From: CBDUBS01 sp965365445
Lineage (GTDB): Bacteria; Bacteroidota; Rhodothermia; Rhodothermales; DASSAV01
Assembly (NCBI GenBank): GCA_965365445.1
Contig: CBDUBS010000094.1
Coordinates: 1 to 13,232 of the forward strand
DNA length: 13,232 nucleotides
Reading direction: 5' to 3'
A program made the translations under genes and the position numbers. Every line of letters begins with the position of its first letter. Position 1 is the stretch's first letter. Shown one piece after another: positions 7,435 through 12,021 of the stretch. The notes below the pieces were generated by a model. The model was not told where the DNA came from, did no database searches, and worked only from the letters and a program-made list of their open reading frames with translations.

Positions 7435-8508
7435 TTAAACGGCCTGCATGAGCCCGTAAGAAGAAGCCGCCTGCCCCAGGGCTGCCGCTACGGCCTCCGA
7501 CAGCCCCCGGCCGTCCTGCATGGCGTTGAAGGCCGGCACGCCGAACACGTTCCGAATGTACTGCTTCCCGACGAGGTTGTCCGTCACCGGTCCCGTCATG
7601 GCGGCAATCGTCGTCCGGTAGCGCGAGCGGAATATCTGGTCGGCGGCCCACGCTCCGGCGAGGTCGGTAGCGGCCACCACATGCGCCCGGGTGAACCCCC
7701 CGAGTTCCTTATCCAGCAACAACTCGTCTACCCCGTAGTACCCGATGAACCCGTCCCCGAGTTCGAGCACGATCACATCCGGCCGGCTGGTTTCGTTCAG
7801 GTGCGCAATGAGGCCCTTCGCAAGCGGCGCCATCGCCTTGTTGGTCGAGCTCACCACCCCTGCTTGCGTAAACGTTACGCACGCCACCGCCCCGTGTTGC
7901 TCCATCACGCGCACATCGCGCATCAGGGAGGCACCCGTGAGCTTCGCCGCGGCCACGCGCAACCCGGCCTCCGTCAGCCCCTGAACGATCCGGCACGCGG
8001 CATACGTCTTTCCCGTATTCATCGACGTGCCGCTCACCATCACGAGCGGAGCGGACGCCTCCAGGGTGTACACCGGCTCGACGGCCCCGTCCCGAATGCG
8101 CGCGTGCTGTTTCAGCCCGTCTCGCTCCACGATTACGGCCCCCAGCACCTCCACCCGAAGCGCCGGGCCGAGGTCGGGGTGATCGGACGTACACACCCCG
8201 ATCATGCCTCCCATATTCAGCACGTGCAACACATCTCCAACGGCCAGTCTTGAAGGAACCCGCCCGCTGTACCCCTTGAGCGCCTGCCGTTCCCCCAGCG
8301 CCCCGACCAGCACGTCGCCCGCGTGGATCGTCGCGAAGGTCCCGTCCGTCTGCTCCAGCTGGTTGTACACCGGCTTCTCGTCCAGCGCCCGCACCGCCAC
8401 ACAGTACCCTTCCTCCGCAACGATGTACGAGGAAATCTCGATATGCGTCGTCAGCCTGCAGGGCATCGTGCACGAAGCAACCTTATCTGCAATCAATGAT
8501 GTGGTCAT
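7435..8508 (-). CDS. Unassigned P-loop protein in the arginine operon (DUF1611/BioD-like NTPase domain)
   Basis: A 357-residue protein with two parts. Residues about 20-150 look beta-rich (VAVRALDEKPVYNQLEQTDG, HAGDVLVGALGERQALKGYSG) with no recognised motif. Residues about 153-345 form a P-loop domain with Walker A GTSMNTGKT at 160-168, a following helix ending in KLTGASLMRD (189-198), and a Walker B-like strand DVIVLELGDG at 244-253. The order recalls SIMIBI NTPases such as BioD/MobB and the C-terminal domain of DUF1611 proteins. I recall that the DUF1611 member DgcN is reported to be a D-glutamate N-acetyltransferase, which is suggestive because no acylglutamate synthase is seen here; the family assignment itself is tentative. 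The start overlaps the argG stop by 4 nt (ATGA), and argC follows after 18 nt, so it is co-expressed with the pathway. There is no signal peptide or membrane segment. Confidence 0.85.
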   Translation of the reverse strand: MTTSLIADKVASCTMPCRLTTHIEISSYIVAEEGYCVAVRALDEKPVYNQLEQTDGTFATIHAGDVLVGALGERQALKGYSGRVPSRLAVGDVLHVLNMGGMIGVCTSDHPDLGPALRVEVLGAVIVERDGLKQHARIRDGAVEPVYTLEASAPLVMVSGTSMNTGKTYAACRIVQGLTEAGLRVAAAKLTGASLMRDVRVMEQHGAVACVTFTQAGVVSSTNKAMAPLAKGLIAHLNETSRPDVIVLELGDGFIGYYGVDELLLDKELGGFTRAHVVAATDLAGAWAADQIFRSRYRTTIAAMTGPVTDNLVGKQYIRNVFGVPAFNAMQDGRGLSEAVAAALGQAASSYGLMQAV

Positions 8509-9707
8509 GTCCTGGCGTTATCCCGTGCTTTGCTTGCTATGAGCGCCTGAAGGCCGTAGATCTGCGTGAACCCGCGGGCGTCGCGGCCGCTCCAGAGCCT
8601 GTTCTTCTCCCCGTACGTCGCGATTCCGGTATCGAACATCGAATACGGGCTGGAACAGCCCTGCACGGTCGCGCTGCCTTTGTACAGCTTCACCGTCACT
8701 TCGCCCGTCACCACCTCCTGCGACGAATCCAGGAATGCCTCGATGTCCCGCATCACCGGGTCGAAGTACTGCCCTTCGTGCAGCAGCATCCCGTAGAAGT
8801 TGCTCAGGGCATCCTTCTGATACTGCTGCCAGCGCGTCAGCACGATCTTTTCCAGCTCCCGGTGCGCGGTAATGAGCACGATGGCCGCCGGGGCCTCGAA
8901 TCCCACGCGGCCCTTGATCCCGAGGATCGTATCCCCTACATGAATGTTCCTCCCGACGCCATATGCTCCTGCCAGCTCGTTCAGGTGTTCGATCAACCCC
9001 ACCGGGTCCATTTCCTCCCCGTCTACCGCCGTCGGCGCCCCCTTCTCGAAGCGTAGCCGGATCGTCCGCGCCTCATCCGGGCTCAGAGCCGGAGCCGTCG
9101 TGCCGGGGTAAGCCTCCTCCGGCAGCGGATCGGTGGTAGTCAGTGTCTCTTTCCCGCCTATCGTCGTGCCCCACAGCCCGCGGTTGATCGAATACGTCGT
9201 CTTTTTGGCGGGCACCGCAAACCCTCGCTCCTCCAGGTACTTCGTCGTATCCTCGCGCGAAAGCCCCAATTCCCGGATGGGCGTCAGGATCTCCAGATCC
9301 GCCGCCAGCAGCCGCAGGGCCACGTCGAACCGCACCTGATCGTTCCCGGCCCCGGTGGAGCCGTGCGCCACGGCCCTGGCCCCGGTCTGCCGGGCGGCTT
9401 CCACCACCATCTTCGCCTGCGTCACCCGCTCGGGGCCAACCGAGAGCGGGTAGACCCCTCCGCGCAACACATTCCCTTTGATGAGGTACCCCAGGTGCCG
9501 CTCGAACAAATCCTGCCGCCCGTCCACCACCATGTGTTGCTCGGCTCCCAGTTCGTAGGCCTTGCGCTCGATCTCCGCCGCCTCCGCATCGGAAAGCCCG
9601 CCGGTGTTGACGATAACCGTGATGACGGGCTCCGCATACGTTTCCTTGAGGTAGGGAACGCAAAACGACGTATCGAGGCCGCCGCTGAATGCCAGAACGA
9701 TGGACAT
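8505..9707 (-). CDS. argG: Argininosuccinate synthase
   Basis: Joins citrulline and aspartate with ATP, giving argininosuccinate, in the cytoplasm. The product has the PP-loop SGGLDTS at 8-14, the GSTGAGNDQVRF stretch for citrulline/aspartate binding, and a C-terminal CSSPYSMFDTGIATYGE block. SGGLDTSFCVPYL and the C-terminal block resemble Bacteroidota ArgG. I place the start at ATG 9707, giving 400 residues beginning MSIVLAFSGG, as in the family. An upstream in-frame TTG at 9734 would add nine residues of no family likeness and lies right behind the terminator's U-tract. There is no Shine-Dalgarno. It is the first enzyme gene of the operon and lies just downstream of the attenuator. Confidence 0.96.
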   Translation of the reverse strand: MSIVLAFSGGLDTSFCVPYLKETYAEPVITVIVNTGGLSDAEAAEIERKAYELGAEQHMVVDGRQDLFERHLGYLIKGNVLRGGVYPLSVGPERVTQAKMVVEAARQTGARAVAHGSTGAGNDQVRFDVALRLLAADLEILTPIRELGLSREDTTKYLEERGFAVPAKKTTYSINRGLWGTTIGGKETLTTTDPLPEEAYPGTTAPALSPDEARTIRLRFEKGAPTAVDGEEMDPVGLIEHLNELAGAYGVGRNIHVGDTILGIKGRVGFEAPAAIVLITAHRELEKIVLTRWQQYQKDALSNFYGMLLHEGQYFDPVMRDIEAFLDSSQEVVTGEVTVKLYKGSATVQGCSSPYSMFDTGIATYGEKNRLWSGRDARGFTQIYGLQALIASKARDNART

Positions 9708-9735
9708 GGTATGTTCGGGGTCGGAATGGGACAAT

Positions 9736-9766
9736 AAAAAAGCGCTGACTCGGCCGAATCAGCGCT
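9736..9766 (-). terminator. Intrinsic terminator of the arginine leader (attenuator 3:4 hairpin)
   Basis: Reading the minus strand, AGCGCTGA (9766-9759) and TCAGCGCT (9748-9741) form an 8-bp stem. It is extended inward by three more pairs after one C/A-type mismatch, closing on a small GC loop. A run of T follows directly (9741-9736). The hairpin lies 29 nt upstream of the argG start and downstream of the promoter, so it must be conditional or it would silence the operon. On the plus strand the hairpin is preceded by A residues and has no U-tract, so the direction is clear. Confidence 0.92.
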
Positions 9767-9827
9767 CACTCAGACAACAAAGGGTCGGGCTACCTGCCTA
9801 CGCCATACCCCCGAGCGCGCCGATTCG
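9755..9827 (-). promoter_or_regulatory. Antiterminator (attenuator 2:3 pairing)
   Basis: Leader segment 9827-9813, within codons 22-26 of the leader peptide, can pair with 9767-9755, the 5' arm of the terminator. CGAATC (9827-9822) pairs with GATTCG (9760-9755), and GCGCTC (9818-9813) pairs with GAGCGC (9767-9762). The two helices are separated by a 3-by-1 internal loop, giving 12 Watson-Crick pairs. This structure and the terminator share the same strand and exclude each other. An upstream segment GCGCGCC (9879-9873) can pair with GGCGCGC (9821-9815) and thereby block the antiterminator. A ribosome stalled at Arg16/17 would leave 9827-9813 free. Pairing was done by eye, not by folding software. 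Confidence 0.75.
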
Positions 9828-9890
9828 ACGGGCGAAGCCGCGTCGGGGACGTCGGACCGGACGGACGATATGGGCGCGCATAGGAATCAT
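9798..9890 (-). CDS. Arginine-rich leader peptide of the arg operon attenuator
   Basis: A 30-codon ORF from ATG 9890 to TAG 9800-9798, beginning MIPMRAHIV and ending GGMA. Eight of 30 residues are arginine (5, 10, 13, 14, 16, 17, 21, 22), with the core RPVRRPRRGFARR at 10-22. All eight codons are CGT, CGC or CGA; none is CGG or AGR. It lies between a consensus promoter and an intrinsic terminator, directly upstream of arginine genes, and its last part overlaps the antiterminator arm. This is the expected arrangement for a regulatory peptide whose translation senses charged tRNA-Arg; the peptide itself probably has no other function. The ATG is 9 nt from the end of the -10 box, so the message would be nearly or fully leaderless and has no Shine-Dalgarno. 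Starting at the second ATG (codon 4) would keep all eight arginines. Not experimentally shown. Confidence 0.82.
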   Translation of the reverse strand: MIPMRAHIVRPVRRPRRGFARRIGALGGMA

Positions 9891-9898
9891 GAGCGCCC

Positions 9899-9927
9899 AG
9901 TATACACGTCCCGCCCTTTTTAGTCAA
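9899..9927 (-). promoter_or_regulatory. Sigma-70-type promoter of the arginine operon
   Basis: On the minus strand TTGACT (9927-9922) and TATACT (9904-9899) are separated by exactly 17 nt; each box has one mismatch to the E. coli consensus. Transcription would start around 9892-9890, so A9890 (the A of the leader ATG) is a plausible +1. This would make one transcript covering leader, argG and the following seven genes. I saw no ArgR-type box or other clear palindrome over the promoter, in line with control by attenuation downstream. Confidence 0.85.
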
Positions 9928-10125
9928 CCGGTCTGCTTACCTTTTACGATGAAGGGTTGATGTAACTGTACTTTGTTTGGTCTAATCCCTTCCCCCGTTT
10001 CTCTTTTTACCGCAGCCTGCCCCACCACCGTAACCTATCGGAGTAAGGTTGCCGCCGAATCCTTTCGTTAGTGAACCAACTGCCGCACGTTCCGTTATTA
10101 TATATTTCCCATAACGGCCTGCCCA

Positions 10126-10536
10126 ATGAACTATTACCGCACCTTCATCCGCGTCGCCCCGGACTGCCCGGCCGCCGAAGGCGCCGTCCTGAAGCAGCGG
10201 GGCGAAAAGAAGCCGCTCGCTCTCATCCAGTACGAGCTGATCGCGGAGAACCCTTACACCCTGACCCAGGAAGACGTGTTGTGGGAAGGATACATCCGGC
10301 ACAAAGAGCTGAGGGGCGATGAAGCCGGTCCGAAGGCGCGTGAAGCCTTCTTCTCGAAACCAATGGCGTGCTTGCGGGCTTCTGCCCTTCCGAAGACCTA
10401 CGGATGGGGCCTTCACTTCGATGAGGAGGGCAAAGTCGGCCTGTACGGTGTCGAAACCGAGGAATACAAGCGACTGGCCGAACTGAAGGAGGATGGACCC
10501 GCCGTAAAAGACGCGATGCGGAATAAACGCGCGTAA
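10126..10536 (+). CDS. DUF6157-like protein of unknown function
   Basis: A 136-residue soluble protein without signal peptide or membrane segment. The layout (N-terminal YYRTFIRVAPDCP, then KKPLALIQYELIAENPYTLTQEDVLWE at about 28-54, FFSKPMACLRASALPKTYGWGLHFDEEGKVGLYGV at about 75-109, and a basic C-terminal tail) matches the DUF6157 proteins I recall, found as single small genes in many bacteria. No catalytic motif is evident and the role is unknown. It is transcribed away from the arginine promoter. An AT-rich stretch at 10095-10107 about 20-30 nt upstream could be its -10 region, but I see no good -35 and no Shine-Dalgarno. Confidence 0.8.
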   Translation: MNYYRTFIRVAPDCPAAEGAVLKQRGEKKPLALIQYELIAENPYTLTQEDVLWEGYIRHKELRGDEAGPKAREAFFSKPMACLRASALPKTYGWGLHFDEEGKVGLYGVETEEYKRLAELKEDGPAVKDAMRNKRA

Positions 10537-10692
10537 CCGCGGTCGAATAAGGTGCAAACCACGGCGTTGGGCCAGCGTAAAACGGGTTGGTATTTTCTGT
10601 AAGATCTGCTGGTAACCTTTTCCTGAAGGGGAGCCGCACCTAGGTTCGCTGATGGCTTTATCGGGTCACCTGCATCGCCGCGAAACGACGGT

Positions 10693-10723
10693 TTGACATC
10701 CGAGTATCATACGCAATCATAAC
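10693..10723 (+). promoter_or_regulatory. Possible promoter/operator of the toxin-antitoxin pair
   Basis: A perfect -35 TTGACA (10693-10698) lies upstream of the antitoxin gene. The best -10 candidate, CATAAC (10718-10723), is poor and 19 nt away. Between them is a short palindrome GTATCATAC (10704-10712), where a ParD/RelB-type antitoxin could bind to repress its own operon. The remaining intergenic sequence from 10537 shows nothing I can name. Confidence 0.4.
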
Positions 10724-10736
10724 TCATTTCTGTTGA

Positions 10737-10931
10737 ATGATGTCCGAAACTTCAGTACGAGATAAGGTCCGTCGCATTGCTGAGGATCTGCCTGCCGGCG
10801 CGTCCTTTGAAGACGCTATGGAACGGCTCTACATCTTTTACAAGCTAGAGCAGGGTCGTCGTGAAATAGAAGCTGGTCAGGGCATCATGCACGAAGAAGT
10901 AAAGAGGCGAGTGAAGAAGTGGCACGAGTAA
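10737..10931 (+). CDS. Antitoxin of a ParE/RelE-type system
   Basis: A 64-residue charged helical protein. The pattern DAMERLYIFYKLEQGRREIEAGQGIMHEEVKRRVKKW (residues 26-62) is typical of small antitoxins paired with ParE/RelE-type toxins: a helix, a G-x-x-x-x-HEEV turn and a basic C-terminal helix that wraps the toxin. It probably neutralises the downstream toxin and represses the pair. ATG 10737 is followed at once by ATG 10740; either may be used. Its last 13 nt overlap the toxin gene, so the two are translationally coupled. DNA-binding fold (ribbon-helix-helix or Phd-like) cannot be told by eye. Confidence 0.82.
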   Translation: MMSETSVRDKVRRIAEDLPAGASFEDAMERLYIFYKLEQGRREIEAGQGIMHEEVKRRVKKWHE

Positions 10932-11227
10932 CCTGGGCGCCTCAGGCATATGCGGATTTGGAAGCTGTTGGAGACTTCATTGCCCGCGAAGCGCCTCATT
11001 TCGCACACATGCTGGTCGAAGGGATTTTAGATTCGGTTGATCGCCTGGAAGCATTTCCACTTTCCGGACGCATAGTTCCTGAAATTGGAGATGATAGGAT
11101 ACGCGAGGTGCTCTATAGAGGTTATCGTATCATGTATGTCGTTTCCGGGGTGGAAGGGGATGAAGAGGTTAGTGTTTTGACCGTGATTCATTCATCAATG
11201 GGGTTTGGCGGAGCGGGTCTGCCGTAG
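10919..11227 (+). CDS. ParE/RelE-family toxin
   Basis: A 102-residue protein starting at GTG 10919 inside the end of the antitoxin gene. Family features are the N-terminal VTWAPQAYADLEAVGDFIA, the central LEAFPLSGRIVPE turn, and the C-terminal beta-strands IREVLYRGYRIMYVV and VSVLTVIHSSMGF. This order is typical of the ParE/RelE superfamily: ParE members poison DNA gyrase, whereas RelE members cleave mRNA on the ribosome. The SGR...I-E-x-L-Y-R-G-Y-R-I pattern favours ParE-like, but the target is not decidable from sequence. The reading frame is intact, so the module looks functional. Confidence 0.87.
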   Translation: MARVTWAPQAYADLEAVGDFIAREAPHFAHMLVEGILDSVDRLEAFPLSGRIVPEIGDDRIREVLYRGYRIMYVVSGVEGDEEVSVLTVIHSSMGFGGAGLP

Positions 11228-11394
11228 CGAGCGATGTGGCTACGCTAACCCTACATCGAGGACGATAGCGAGAAAAGAGGGTATTGTCTCACGCCCTCGC
11301 ACGAACGTATCCCCGCGGGTACACCGAACATGGGCTTAATAGCGCAGGTACGGGCCACCATACCAATCCGGATAAACCTTCAGAAAGTAGAAGG

Positions 11395-12021
11395 GTGAAG
11401 CAGGGCGTCCGTCTCACTTTACTGGCTCTCACGCTCGGTGGGTGTGCGAGTGGGCGTACCGTCCATCGGGATTTGCCGACGCTATCGGCGGTCAATCGTT
11501 CGCTGGAGGGGTACCTGGCAAGGATCGAGTTCGTGAACGGACAGAAAAGTGTACGTGCCATCGATATCTCAGTGCGGCCGGATTCCACAATATGGCATCA
11601 TTGGACTACGGGCCGACGACAGGCGACCGCAACGGGGCGCATCGCCTCCATCTCTATTCAGCCCGAGGCGGGACATCGAATAGTGCGCCCTCTGACTTGG
11701 CTGATTTTGGGCGGCTCCGCAGGTCTGGCGCTGGGCGCAGTTCAGATCGTGCGATGCGAAGGATATGGGTGCATCGGGGCGTTGGGTTTAACGATGATCT
11801 ACACGGCAATTGGGGGAAGCGTGGGGCTGCTCGGGGGCATCGTGAAGGAGGTGTTTACTCCCCCGGAGCGCCTCGTGTTGTACCGCGGGCCCGTCGAGCG
11901 GCATACACCCGGCGGCGTTATCGCCCCGCCCACCCGGCCAGCTCCTGGTGCAGCGGCAATCGCTCCAGCATCTCCAGCGGAAACGCCAGGTGCAATATCT
12001 GCCTGTACTGGTAATCCATGA
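11395..12021 (+). CDS. Putative lipoprotein with two hydrophobic segments
   Basis: I place the start at GTG 11395, giving 208 residues with a lipoprotein signal: basic VKQGVR, hydrophobic LTLLALTL, and lipobox-like LGGC with Cys17. An in-frame TTG at 11284 would add 37 residues without signal character. The mature part has a beta-rich stretch (about 40-90) then two Gly-rich hydrophobic segments (about 100-119 and 128-150). I do not recognise a family; the arrangement recalls small Bacteroidota envelope lipoproteins with a glycine-rich hydrophobic core. The last 34 residues (175-208, Pro/Ala-rich) lie antisense to the 3' end of the sialidase-like gene, so the natural stop may have been lost and this tail may be accidental. 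Confidence 0.6.
   Translation: MKQGVRLTLLALTLGGCASGRTVHRDLPTLSAVNRSLEGYLARIEFVNGQKSVRAIDISVRPDSTIWHHWTTGRRQATATGRIASISIQPEAGHRIVRPLTWLILGGSAGLALGAVQIVRCEGYGCIGALGLTMIYTAIGGSVGLLGGIVKEVFTPPERLVLYRGPVERHTPGGVIAPPTRPAPGAAAIAPASPAETPGAISACTGNP

Noticed and set aside
9705..9734. argG start at the in-frame TTG 9734
   Set aside because: It adds nine residues without family likeness and starts just behind the terminator's U-tract; ATG 9707 gives the usual ArgG N-terminus.
9708..9960. T-box or ArgR operator upstream of argG
   Set aside because: The leader is only about 185 nt, I saw no T-box sequence or stem I specifier layout, and no AT-rich 18-bp ARG-box palindrome covers the promoter; the Arg-rich ORF explains the terminator better.
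9982..10557. Minus-strand open frame of 191 codons across the DUF6157-like gene
   Set aside because: It is a shadow of a better-supported plus-strand gene, with no recognisable motif and low-complexity composition.
11228..11283. Inverted repeat CGATGT...ACATCG after the toxin gene as terminator
   Set aside because: Six base pairs around a loop of about 15 nt with no T-run.
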